The position numbers were made by a program, and so were the translations under genes. 64,000 bases of DNA. Origin: Limisphaerales bacterium (lineage in GTDB: Bacteria; Verrucomicrobiota; Verrucomicrobiia; Limisphaerales; SXTU01). Positions 18,130 through 27,271 of this stretch are shown here, piece after piece; positions within the stretch are counted from its first letter, which is position 1; every line of letters starts with the position of its first letter. The notes beneath the pieces were generated by a model that saw only the letters and a list, made by a program, of their open reading frames with translations, was not told the DNA's origin and searched no databases. The stretch lies in the NCBI GenBank assembly GCA_009773355.1, contig WRPG01000005.1:1-64000 (forward strand), in the 5' to 3' direction.

Positions 18130-19631
18130 TCAGTCCAGCGGATAGACCGGACGGCGGATGCGGCGGTAAGGCAACGAACGGACGTTGCTGGTGCAGGGGC
18201 CGGGCGTGTCCACCCAGAGCATCCGCGCAGCAATGCCATCGTAAGCCCGGCGGTGGGCGACGGCGGCCTTCACGCCGATGAAGGAAAAGCGGGTTGGCTC
18301 CAAGCCCTGGCTGCGCCATTGACCGAGGTCAAAGGGCGGCGTCTTGCGGCTGGTAAGGAGAATCGTCACCTCGCCGTGGCGCACGACGGCGCAAGGCCCC
18401 ATGTCAAAGGCGTCGCCGCACATCGAGGCGAGGTGGCTTTGCTTGTCCTCCAGCTTGAAGTGTCCGTCGCGGCGGGAGAGCAACTCGACTTCGAGCGACA
18501 GCGGCCCGGCATCAAGCCGGCTGCCTTTGCCGCCGATGGGCAAGGTGACGCGCGCGCCGATGGGCAGCGCCGCGAGTTGTGCGACCGCCTGCGGGTCGTT
18601 GATGGCGATGGCACAGTTCGGGAGGCGATGTTTGAGCATCGCGCGGAGCAGTCCAGTGCCGTCGCCGGGTGCGCCGCCGCCGATGTTGTCCGACGGCTCG
18701 ACGAGCACGGTGAGGCCGGGCGGCGCAGGGACGAGTTTTACCAGCACTTCGTCCAACGGCGGCTCGGTGACGTTGCCGAGTTCCTTGGTGCGAAGAGCAA
18801 GCGAGGAAAGTTCTGCGAGCGCGGCACGCGCCTCCGCCTCGCTGCCGGTGGTGGACACGATGAAACTGACGCCCGTGTCCGGCGTGTCGGCGAAGGAGAA
18901 ACCGGCGACGACGCTGGCGGACCAAATGGACGAACCACTGGTGGGGCGAGGCTCCTGCCGAGCCGGCGTGGCTCGACCTGGCGGGCCAGCGCTTCCAAGC
19001 CGCGCATCGGTTCGCTCGCCGTGCCGGTGCCGGTGGGTGGCCAGACAATGGGCGTTGGCTCGAAGACCATGCGCGGGACTTCGCCAGTCGTGAGGCAGCG
19101 TTGCAGCAGTGTCGCCGCGCGCACGGCGGACTCGCGGCCATCGGTGTGCGGATTGTTGCGGTAGGCGATGAGACAGTTCGTGTGCTGCGCCATCGCCGGG
19201 GAGAAGTTCGCGTGCAGGTCGAAGACGCCGAAGACGGGGACGCGCCCGGCTCCCGGCAGGGCGCGCAGGCGCGCGAGCAACTCACCTTCCACGTCCGGCA
19301 GCGATTCGGAAGCCATCGCGCCGTGCAGCACGAGGAAGATGCCGTCCACGCCACGCTCCAGCTCCGGCTCGGCGCGCTGGCGGAACTCGCGCCAGAAAGT
19401 TTCCACGACCTCGTCCTTCACCGTCGCGCTGGGCGAGGCGCGGAAGTCAGCGGTCGGGAGCATGGTCCAGCCGAAGCCTTTCGCCGCTTCGAGCACGCCG
19501 CCGAGGGGCGAGGCGTCGCCAGCGCACGCGAGTAATTCATCGCCAAGGCGCACCTCGAAGTCCGCGAGGCCGGTGGTGCCTTCGAGGAAGGTGTGCGTCT
19601 CGTGGAAGAGGCCGGCGACAAGGACACGCAT
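18130..19631 (-). pseudogene. M81 family metallopeptidase / MlrC-like protein, frameshifted
   Basis: N-terminal half (MRVLVAGLFHETHTF, VDGIFLVLHGAMASE, FDLHANFSPAMAQHT) and C-terminal half (VLVEPSDNIGGGAPGDGTGLLRAML) are in different frames; break at about 18940-18976. Confidence 0.8.
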
Positions 19632-19643
19632 AATCAGGTGATT

Positions 19644-19733
19644 AGCCACAAAAAGGCACAGGAGGCGCAAAAAGGAGGCTTGGAGCCGGGCACTTCATCT
19701 TTGTGCCTTCTGCGCCTTTTTGTGGCTCAAAGA
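19644..19733. repeat. Inverted-repeat element with about 9-nt internal repeats (AGCCACAAAAAGGCACAGGAGGCGCAAAAAGG .. CCTTCTGCGCCTTTTTGTGGCT)
   Basis: Facing arms; right arm contains the rraA stop codon. Confidence 0.75.
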
Positions 19734-20395
19734 ATCCCATACTTGCGGAAGGCTTCGCCGACGGGCATGCCGCGCGCCAGCTCGTCGCGGACGATGTTCT
19801 CACCGGAGACTTTTTCCTGCGCGAGGCGGATGGCTTCGGTCGCGACTTCCTGCGGGATAATGACCACGCCGTCCTCGTCGCCGAGCAGCCAGTCGCCGCG
19901 CCGGGCGCGCACGCCGCCGATGCTGATGGGTTCGCCGACGGTGATGACATCAAGGCGGCCCTTGCTGTCGCCGGGATGCCAGCCGATGCCATAGACGGGG
20001 AAGTTCAGGTCGCGAATCTTCCACATGTCGCGCGTGCAGGCGGTCATCACCACGCCGCGCGCGCCCTTGGCGAGGCACGCGGTGGTGAGCAGTTCGCCCC
20101 AGAACGCGCACGACTGGTCCTCCGCCGCATCCACGACGAGCACGTCGCCGCGCGCGAGCGCGTCCACGGCGGCGATTTCCAGCTCGTAGGGCTTGGCGGG
20201 AATCTTGTAGGTCGCGCGCGCCGCCGCCGGGAAGACCCGGCCGCAAATCCTCTTCGCCGGAGTGAGCGGGCGGATGTGCGCGGGCAGCGCCTGATGGCGG
20301 TAGCCGAGCGAATCCAGCACGTCGGCGAGGACGGCGGAGTAAAGCGATTCGAGGGCGGCTGTGAAGTCGGTAGAATCTGCAGGTGACTTTTTCAT
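19727..20395 (-). CDS. RraA family protein (RraA/HMG aldolase-like)
   Basis: 222 aa; GDVLVVDAAEDQSCAFWGELLTTACLAKGARGVVMTACTRD; GDWLLGDEDGVVIIP. Confidence 0.88.
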   Translation of the reverse strand: MKKSPADSTDFTAALESLYSAVLADVLDSLGYRHQALPAHIRPLTPAKRICGRVFPAAARATYKIPAKPYELEIAAVDALARGDVLVVDAAEDQSCAFWGELLTTACLAKGARGVVMTACTRDMWKIRDLNFPVYGIGWHPGDSKGRLDVITVGEPISIGGVRARRGDWLLGDEDGVVIIPQEVATEAIRLAQEKVSGENIVRDELARGMPVGEAFRKYGIL

Positions 20396-20416
20396 GGGGG
20401 GGATGAACCGCAGGCG

Positions 20417-20782
20417 CTATTTGGTCGACCTCAAGTCAATGACTCTCAATGGCTGAAGCTCAGGCAAACGGGTCTCAACCTCACAAATCTTCGGCCACTT
20501 AAAGTAAAAGATACCGGAAGAATAGTGCGGCGTCATAAAGTTGGGCTCTGCGTTCGCCATGGTGGCACGGTGCTCATCTGTCAAATTCGGCAATCGCGTA
20601 GAGGCAAAATCCCGCATTGCCGGCACTGACGCTCGAAGCTGACTGAGCTTGCGCTGGCTGTCCCGTTCCCAAGATGCACACCCCAGAAGAGTGAGCAGAC
20701 AGAGCATCAGAGGAAACGCACGTTTGCGTGAGCAGGCTCTCAAGGCGGGCATGACGTCGCTGTAGCTAAACGAGACTTTCAC
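20417..20782 (-). CDS. Putative lipoprotein
   Basis: Hydrophobic stretch followed by lipobox LTLLGCAS; start overlaps upstream stop. Confidence 0.5.
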   Translation of the reverse strand: MKVSFSYSDVMPALRACSRKRAFPLMLCLLTLLGCASWERDSQRKLSQLRASVPAMRDFASTRLPNLTDEHRATMANAEPNFMTPHYSSGIFYFKWPKICEVETRLPELQPLRVIDLRSTK

Positions 20783-21219
20783 GGCTTAACAACTTTCTCC
20801 CGCTTCGCGCTCCATTCGTAAGTGCGCTCCACCGGCGCGGCGCCGGAGACGATTTTGCCCTTGAGCGTGTCGCCCGTGAGCTTGCCCGAGTAGCGGGACA
20901 TGAACTTCACGCCGCCATACTCGCGCGGGATTTCAAAGGTGAGCTGGCTGTCCTTGAACCTGCCCTTCTCAATCGCCGTCTTCAGCTCCTGCACGAGGAC
21001 GAACCCGGTGACATTCCCGCCCTCCTGCTTGAACTCGGCGGTGAAGTCGAGCGACGTGTCCAGCGAGACTTCGAGCGTGTAAGTCCACTTGCCGGTGACG
21101 TTGTTGGTCGCGGCGGCGGACTTCTCCTGCTTGTCGGCGGCGACGCCGGAGTGGGCGGCCAGCAGGCAGACGAGGAGCGCCAGCAACCGTCGCGGGAGGA
21201 AAGAAGCCAGGCGATGCAC
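20779..21219 (-). CDS. Putative secreted hypothetical protein
   Basis: Signal-peptide-like RLLALLVCLLAAHSGVAADK from a GTG at 21219; longer ORF to 21339 possible. Confidence 0.5.
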   Translation of the reverse strand: MHRLASFLPRRLLALLVCLLAAHSGVAADKQEKSAAATNNVTGKWTYTLEVSLDTSLDFTAEFKQEGGNVTGFVLVQELKTAIEKGRFKDSQLTFEIPREYGGVKFMSRYSGKLTGDTLKGKIVSGAAPVERTYEWSAKREKVVKP

Positions 21220-21262
21220 GCGGCGACTCAATCGGCGCGGCGGCGGCTTGTCAAGCGAGGCA

Positions 21263-22021
21263 TCACCGCGAGCGCAGGGCGAAGAGGTCGTTCTTGTTGC
21301 TGGCGAAATCGGCATACGGCCAGGTCTCGATGTGACCATCCACGAAGCCGACGTTGGCGCGGGAGTTGTGCCGGCAGGCGGGCTGTTTCGCGAGGGTGTG
21401 GGGCGACCAGCCGGTCTGCGGGTGGGGCGCGAAGGTCACGAGGTCGGTGCGGTAGCCGCTCTCGGGCACGCGGTTCCGGTTCTTGGGAATGCCGACATCC
21501 CCGACGAGCCAGACCTCGCTGCTGCGGTTGATTTCGGAAAGCCGGCAACTGCCGGTCGCGTTGCCATTTCCGTCCAGTCCGTAGCGGATGATCGCGGGCA
21601 GACCGGGGATGTAGGCCTTGCCCTCGACCGGGCCGTAGCCTTGCACCTTGCTGCCGAAGGCGGTGCTCAACTCGGAGTCCGCGACCTCGGGGCAGCGCCA
21701 CACGCCGCCGTTGGTGTGCGGCGGCAGATATTTTTCATTGGCCACAATGCGATACCACCAGTTGGTCGGGTTGTGCGGCGTGACGGGGTGGTTCCACGGG
21801 CCGCCGCTGTTCAACGGCGGCAACTGGTCGTTGTTGTCGCCGGCGAAGAGGAGAAACGCGGTGGCAACTTGCTTCGTGTTGCTGACGCATTTGACGCTCC
21901 GGGCTTTCCGCTTCGCCCCGGCCAGCGCCGGCAGCAACAGCGCCGTAAGCACTCCGATGATGGCGATGACCACGAGCAGTTCGACCAGCGTGAACGCGTG
22001 CGAAGAACGGCGGCTAGTCAT
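21263..22021 (-). CDS. Type II secretion/pseudopilin-like protein (prepilin N-terminal motif)
   Basis: HAFTLVELLVVIAIIGVLTALLLPALAGAKRKA; FVDGHIETW at C-terminus. Confidence 0.87.
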   Translation of the reverse strand: MTSRRSSHAFTLVELLVVIAIIGVLTALLLPALAGAKRKARSVKCVSNTKQVATAFLLFAGDNNDQLPPLNSGGPWNHPVTPHNPTNWWYRIVANEKYLPPHTNGGVWRCPEVADSELSTAFGSKVQGYGPVEGKAYIPGLPAIIRYGLDGNGNATGSCRLSEINRSSEVWLVGDVGIPKNRNRVPESGYRTDLVTFAPHPQTGWSPHTLAKQPACRHNSRANVGFVDGHIETWPYADFASNKNDLFALRSR

Positions 22022-22889
22022 GCGCCTTGATCGTCCACATGCCGAGGTGGCGTTTGGGATCATCGCCGGCGACGCCGTTGGGGCCGACCGTCTGGCTCGG
22101 GTTCAGCAGCTCGACCCGGCCGTCCACCTGCAAGTAGTTGAACCGGCCCTTGTGGTAGATGTCGGACGGGAGCATGGCGGTGTCGGTGTGGGCGCTGGCA
22201 CGGTCAATCCACGCGCCGGCCGCGTTGGCCACGATGTTGTTGGTCCAGGCGTGCTCGGCGAGGAACAGGGTTTCCGAGGGCTGAAGGATCATCCCCGTGC
22301 GCACTGCCGCCTGCGGGCCTTCAGGGTTGTAAATCTTGGAACTGGGCGGGTTGGTGCCGCGTGGGCCGAAAGACCAGTTGATGCCCAGGCCCGTGGCGTT
22401 CGTGGAACTGGGCGGCCAGCTCTGCGGACTCATGTTGTGCCGGGTCATGGAATAGGTGCGCCGGAGCAACTTGTATTTCTGCGCCCACTCCGCCGAAGGG
22501 ATGGTGTCGGCGGGGCAGAGCAAGGTTCGGTTGGCGGAACCGGCATTGGTCCCGCCGGTGTCCGGCGTGATCGTGCGCAGGGCTGGCCGCAGCAGAGTGT
22601 CCCAGGAGATTTGCGACGGGTTGCTCAACATCAGGAACGCGTAAGGCAGCCGCGTGTCGTTCTCCTTGGTGTAGATGGCCAGCGCCGCGCCCAACTGCCG
22701 GAGATTGTCCTTGCAGACGACCGCCCCGGCCTTGGTGCGCGGCCGGGTGAGCAGCAGCGCCACGAGACCACCGAGCAACACCAGCAGCCCGATGACGACG
22801 AGCAGTTCGCCCCGGGTGAACGCGGCTTCGCAGACCGGGACGAGTTTGGCGGTGGGATGCGGCCGGTCGGGTGAACGCAGGCGCTTCAT
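22014..22889 (-). CDS. Second pseudopilin-like protein
   Basis: AFTRGELLVVIGLLVLLGGLVALLL; CKDNLRQLGAALAIYTKEND; short overlaps with both neighbours. Confidence 0.8.
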   Translation of the reverse strand: MKRLRSPDRPHPTAKLVPVCEAAFTRGELLVVIGLLVLLGGLVALLLTRPRTKAGAVVCKDNLRQLGAALAIYTKENDTRLPYAFLMLSNPSQISWDTLLRPALRTITPDTGGTNAGSANRTLLCPADTIPSAEWAQKYKLLRRTYSMTRHNMSPQSWPPSSTNATGLGINWSFGPRGTNPPSSKIYNPEGPQAAVRTGMILQPSETLFLAEHAWTNNIVANAAGAWIDRASAHTDTAMLPSDIYHKGRFNYLQVDGRVELLNPSQTVGPNGVAGDDPKRHLGMWTIKAHD

Positions 22890-24652
22890 TCGGAAGGTTC
22901 CTTGCCCAAGTCGCGCCGGCAGACGCCGATCAACTCCAGCGTCTCGGCGTTCCACAGCTTTGCGGTGTAGTCCCAGCTCGCCGTCGCCAGCCGCCGGCCG
23001 TCGGCGGACAGCGCCAGACCGAAGCAGGCGGGCTGGAGTGTCGCCAGCACTGCGGTCTGATTGCCCGTGTTCACGTCCCACAGGCGGACCCTGCCGGCTC
23101 CATCGCTCGTAATCAAGCGCCGGCCATCGCGGGTGAACAGCGCATTCAGGACCGGGGCGGTGCCCTGGCCCTCGAAGGTGCGCGTCAGCTTGCCGGTGGC
23201 GGCGTCCCAGAGCTGCACCCGTCCGTCGCAGCCGGTGGTGACGAACCCCTTGCTGTCCGGCGTGAACACGACCGCCTCCGCTTTCAAGGTTTCCATCGGG
23301 TCATCCGGGGTCGGCTGGCTCACGGCCAGCGTGTGCAGCTTCTGCCGCTTCGGCAGGTCCCAGACGTGCGCCTGGCCCAACCACGACACGCTCGCCAGAA
23401 ACTGGCCGTCCGGTGACACCGCGATCTTCGTGAGCTTCTCCCCTGGCACGGCGAAGACGTGTTGCGTCTTCCTCGTGGCGACATCCCAGACCGTGATCGT
23501 GCCGTCGAACGAACAGAACAACACGGTCTGCTCGTCGGGCGCGAAGGTGGCGTGGTTGATGATGCCGTTGCGCTGCGGCAGCGTCGCCAGCACCGCCCCG
23601 GTCGCTGGGTTCACCAGCCGGGTCACCCCGCCGAAGTCGCCCACGAGCAGGCGCTGGCCGTCGCTGGAAAATACGGCTGAACGGAATGCGTGAAACTGTC
23701 GCCACACCAGCCGCTCCTTCCGGGTCTGCGCATCCCACACGACCAGCTCGCCCGCCTCGCGCGGCGCGACCCAGCCGCCGCACGTCACCAGCCACCTGCC
23801 GTCCGGTGAAAACGCCACCGAGAACAAGCGCGACTTCAATCCCAGGTTGGCCGTCAGGTCGTCAATGAAGACCACCGCCGCGCTCGCGGTCACCGGCGGC
23901 GCGGGCGGCTTCCATTGCACTGCGGCGACTGCGACAACGCCCGCTGTCGCCGCACACGTCGCCGCTGCCTTCCAGCCCGCCCAGGAGAAGAACGAGGTGC
24001 TGGCCGACTGGCTCGCCAAGCCGAGCGCGCTGGTCGCCAGCGAAGCCGTCACCTCGACGGGCGCGGCCTGCACCGAGTTCGCCAGCAGGGCTGCGGCCAG
24101 TCCACTCGTCGTGGCCGTGACTCCGCGCCGCACGAGCAGGCCACGCAATTTGTCGAGTGCGCGGCTGACACGTTTCTGGGCCGTGTCCTCGCTGATGCCA
24201 AAGCGCTGGCCGACGACCGCGAGGCTTTCGTTGCGAAAGAAGCGCAGCAGAATCGCATCGCGGTCCTTCTCGCCGAGGCGGGCGAGGGCTTCATCCAGCA
24301 CCGGGGCGATGCGTTCCCAGTCAGGCGCGGTTTCGGAACCGGAGTCGAGGAGTTGCATGGCCTGCCTTTCGCGTTCCTGCCGCCGCTTCCGGCTGCGCAG
24401 CTCGTTCAGCACCGCGTAACGGGTGCTGCGGTAAAGCCAGCCGGCAAGCAACATGTCTGTCTTGATCGCGGTCGCCTTGCGGGCCAGGTCCACGAAAACG
24501 CTCTGCGTGACGTCGCGGGCCGCCTCGGGTTCGCCCAGTTGCCGCAGCGCCGCCGAATAGACCAAGTCAGTGTGACGGCGCACTAGTTCGCCGAAAGCGG
24601 CCTCCGAACCGGTCGCGGCGTAGTCGCGCAGCAGGTCGTGGTCGGTGATCAT
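22886..24652 (-). CDS. ECF-type RNA polymerase sigma factor fused to WD40 repeats
   Basis: Sigma region 2 (GELVRRHTDLVYSAALRQLGEPEAARDVTQSVFVDLARKA), region 4 (LGEKDRDAILLRFFRNESLAVVGQRFGISEDTAQKRVSRAL), then WD repeats (VAFSPDGRWLVT..VVWD, VSPDGQFLASVSWLGQAHVWDL, LSADGRRLATASWDYTAKLWN). Confidence 0.9.
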   Translation of the reverse strand: MITDHDLLRDYAATGSEAAFGELVRRHTDLVYSAALRQLGEPEAARDVTQSVFVDLARKATAIKTDMLLAGWLYRSTRYAVLNELRSRKRRQERERQAMQLLDSGSETAPDWERIAPVLDEALARLGEKDRDAILLRFFRNESLAVVGQRFGISEDTAQKRVSRALDKLRGLLVRRGVTATTSGLAAALLANSVQAAPVEVTASLATSALGLASQSASTSFFSWAGWKAAATCAATAGVVAVAAVQWKPPAPPVTASAAVVFIDDLTANLGLKSRLFSVAFSPDGRWLVTCGGWVAPREAGELVVWDAQTRKERLVWRQFHAFRSAVFSSDGQRLLVGDFGGVTRLVNPATGAVLATLPQRNGIINHATFAPDEQTVLFCSFDGTITVWDVATRKTQHVFAVPGEKLTKIAVSPDGQFLASVSWLGQAHVWDLPKRQKLHTLAVSQPTPDDPMETLKAEAVVFTPDSKGFVTTGCDGRVQLWDAATGKLTRTFEGQGTAPVLNALFTRDGRRLITSDGAGRVRLWDVNTGNQTAVLATLQPACFGLALSADGRRLATASWDYTAKLWNAETLELIGVCRRDLGKEPSE

Positions 24653-24738
24653 CTGTCCTATTAACAACCGCTGGCTGGCGAATCCGACGAAAAAAATCTC
24701 GCCCCCTTCCGCAACCTCCCGATAATCGGTCAGTTCCT

Positions 24739-25578
24739 ATGCCGCGCTTCACGCTTCGCCCGTTCCGAACATTCTATGCCATCGGCTTGCTCTGTGCCGC
24801 CGCAGGCTGCGCCACCACTCGAAGCCCCGACTCCGAACTCATGCAAACCCGCCAGAAGTTCTCCGCCCAGTTTTCCAAGCAGGCCGAGCTGGGCTACCTC
24901 CTCTACCTCCCGCCCGGCTACGACGCGAAGGCCGCGAAGCAATGGCCGCTCGTCCTCTTCCTGCACGGCTCGGGCGAGCGCGGCACGAACCTCGCGCAGG
25001 TCGCCGTCCACGGCCCGCCCAAGCTCGTGAAGAAGAATCCGCCCGTGCCAAAAAAGGAAAGCGACGAGGCGCGGAAGGACCGCGAGACGGCGACCAGGCT
25101 GCTCGCCGAAAAGTTCATCGTCGTCTCGCCGCAGTGCCCCGACGACCAGTGCTGGGACAGCGACGCGTTGCTCGGCCTGCTCGACCGCGTGCAGGCCGGC
25201 CACAAGGTGGACAAGAGCCGCGTCTATCTCACCGGCCTGAGCATGGGCGGCTATGGCTCGTGGGCCTTGCTGGCGAAGGCCCCGGAGCGCTTCGCCGCCG
25301 TCGCGCCCATCTGCGGCGGCGGCAGCACCATTGACTTCCTCCTGCCCGCGCGCGGCAAGACGGCGGCGCTCAAGGCCACGCCGGTCTGGGCGTTTCACGG
25401 CGCGAAGGACTCGGTGGTGTTGCTGGCCGAGTCGGAACGCCTCATGGCCTTGCTCAAGAAACTCGGCGTGAAAGACGTGCAACTCACCGTCTATCCCGAG
25501 GCAAACCACGACTCGTGGACGGCGACCTACAACAACCCCAAGCTCTACGAGTGGTTCCTCTCGCATGAGCGCAAGTAG
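24739..25578 (+). CDS. Alpha/beta hydrolase lipoprotein (esterase/prolyl oligopeptidase-like)
   Basis: Lipobox [37 protein letters not shown] (GXSXG). Confidence 0.85.
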   Translation: MPRFTLRPFRTFYAIGLLCAAAGCATTRSPDSELMQTRQKFSAQFSKQAELGYLLYLPPGYDAKAAKQWPLVLFLHGSGERGTNLAQVAVHGPPKLVKKNPPVPKKESDEARKDRETATRLLAEKFIVVSPQCPDDQCWDSDALLGLLDRVQAGHKVDKSRVYLTGLSMGGYGSWALLAKAPERFAAVAPICGGGSTIDFLLPARGKTAALKATPVWAFHGAKDSVVLLAESERLMALLKKLGVKDVQLTVYPEANHDSWTATYNNPKLYEWFLSHERK

Positions 25579-25631
25579 CCGATGAAGCGAAGACCAACGC
25601 AACCGGAACGCGGCTCGATAAACCTGCGGCG

Positions 25632-25716
25632 GGTAGGGCGGGCTGTCCTCAGCCCGCCGCCGGCCACCCGCACGCCACAAGACTTCGGCGGCGCGGTGAG
25701 GACACCGCGCCCTACC
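25632..25716. repeat. Class A element GGTAGGGCGGGCTGTCCTCAGCCCGCC .. GGCGCGGTGAGGACACCGCGCCCTACC
   Basis: Two palindromic arms with arm-specific compensatory base changes. Confidence 0.85.
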
Positions 25717-25755
25717 ATCGCAAGTTCAGGAGCGGGAGTTGCGTGCGGACAGTTT

Positions 25756-26592
25756 TTGTCGTGGTTCGCCCGGCCTGTCTCATGCGTCGCGCTCATTGCT
25801 TGCGCGCTGACAGCCTGCTCCTTGCCTCGCCAAGCAACAGCTCCGACGGTGGCGCAGCCTCCGCCCGCCGCGCGCCACCCGACCAACGAGCACACCGTCC
25901 AAGCCGTGCTGTGGGTGCAGCGCTCCGGCGAATATCGCGCGCTGTGCCATCAAGCCTTCAATCTCGCGCGCCGCGTGCTGGACGAGGAGCTGAAGGCGAG
26001 TCCCGCGTCCAAGAAACGCGCCGTGGTCGTGGACGTGGACGAGACGGTGCTCGACAACAGCCCGTATCAGGCGCGGCTCATCAAGACGCGGCAAGCCTAC
26101 GCGACCGCGACGTGGCGGCAGTGGGTGGACCTCGCGCGGGCCGAGGCGATGGCGGGTGCGGTGGAGTTTCTGAAACACGCCTCGTCGCGCGGCGTCGAGG
26201 TCTTCTACATCTCGAACCGCCGCGCCGAGGAGCACGCCGGCACGCTGGTCAACCTGCGCGCCAAGGGTTTCCCGCACGCGGACAACGCGCACCTGCTGCT
26301 GCGCACCGCCGAGGGCAGCAAGACCAAGCGCCGCGCCGCCGTCAGCGCCACGCACGAGATCGTTCTGCTGATGGGCGACAATCTGAATGACTTCAGCGAC
26401 GTGTTCGACGGCAAGGAGCCGGCGGGCCGCATTGCGGAGGTGGAGAAGCTGGCGAAGGAGTTTGGCCGCCGCTTCATCGTGCTGCCGAACCCGCTCTACG
26501 GGGATTTCGAGGATTCCATCTACCGCTACAACCGGGGGCTGCCTGAGACCGAGAAAGACGTGCTGCGCAAGGGGGCGCTGAAGGACTACTGA
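25756..26592 (+). CDS. HAD superfamily acid phosphatase, lipoprotein e(P4)-like
   Basis: VVVDVDETVLDNSPYQARL; EVFYISNRR; LLMGDNLNDFSDVFDG; putative TTG start giving lipobox LTACS. The ORF track extends to 25582 through the repeat. Confidence 0.82.
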   Translation: MSWFARPVSCVALIACALTACSLPRQATAPTVAQPPPAARHPTNEHTVQAVLWVQRSGEYRALCHQAFNLARRVLDEELKASPASKKRAVVVDVDETVLDNSPYQARLIKTRQAYATATWRQWVDLARAEAMAGAVEFLKHASSRGVEVFYISNRRAEEHAGTLVNLRAKGFPHADNAHLLLRTAEGSKTKRRAAVSATHEIVLLMGDNLNDFSDVFDGKEPAGRIAEVEKLAKEFGRRFIVLPNPLYGDFEDSIYRYNRGLPETEKDVLRKGALKDY

Positions 26593-26616
26593 GCGCTCGC
26601 GACACGAGCAGCGGAA

Positions 26617-27168
26617 TCACGTCTCCAGCGGCGCGCCCATGTTGAGGTTGTGCTTCCGGCAGAAGGCGGCGTTGCCCACGTATTTCTCCGCCCAGTATTT
26701 CAAGCCCGCCCGCTCCTCCGGCGTGAGAGCGTGCACCACCTTCGCGGGCGAGCCGAGCACAAGTGAACCGGGCGGCACCTTCGTCCCGCCCGTCACGAGC
26801 GCGTTCGCGCCGACGATGCTCTGCGCGCCGATCTCCGCGCCGTCGAGGATGGTCGCACCCATGCCGATGAGGCATTCGTCGCCGATGGTGCAGGCGTGGA
26901 CGATGGCGGAGTGGCCCACCGTGACCCACTCGCCAATGAGGCAGGGGAAGTCGTCGGCAAGATGCACCACGGCGTTGTCCTGGATGTTCGAGTTCGCGCC
27001 GACGACGATGCGGTTGATGTCGCCGCGCAGCACCGCGCCAAACCAAACGCTGGAATAGTCGCCGAGCGTCACGTCGCCGAGGACGACGGCGGTCTTCGCC
27101 AGATAGACGCCGTTGCCCAACACGGGCTTGCTGCGGAGGTAGGTGTCGAGCCGTTCTTCCAAAGTCAT
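26617..27168 (-). CDS. Gamma-carbonic anhydrase family (left-handed beta-helix) protein
   Basis: Hexapeptide repeats; SVWFGAVLRGDINRIVVGANSNIQDNAVVH; GHSAIVHACTIGDECLIGMGA. Confidence 0.92.
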   Translation of the reverse strand: MTLEERLDTYLRSKPVLGNGVYLAKTAVVLGDVTLGDYSSVWFGAVLRGDINRIVVGANSNIQDNAVVHLADDFPCLIGEWVTVGHSAIVHACTIGDECLIGMGATILDGAEIGAQSIVGANALVTGGTKVPPGSLVLGSPAKVVHALTPEERAGLKYWAEKYVGNAAFCRKHNLNMGAPLET

Positions 27169-27271
27169 GCGGCGATGAAACGGCGGCTGCCGGGGTTGTG
27201 CAAAGCGCAAATTTTGGCTTTCGGTTTCGCGGTCCACAGGACTAGGTTGCGCCGACAGCAGGAGCCAGCGT

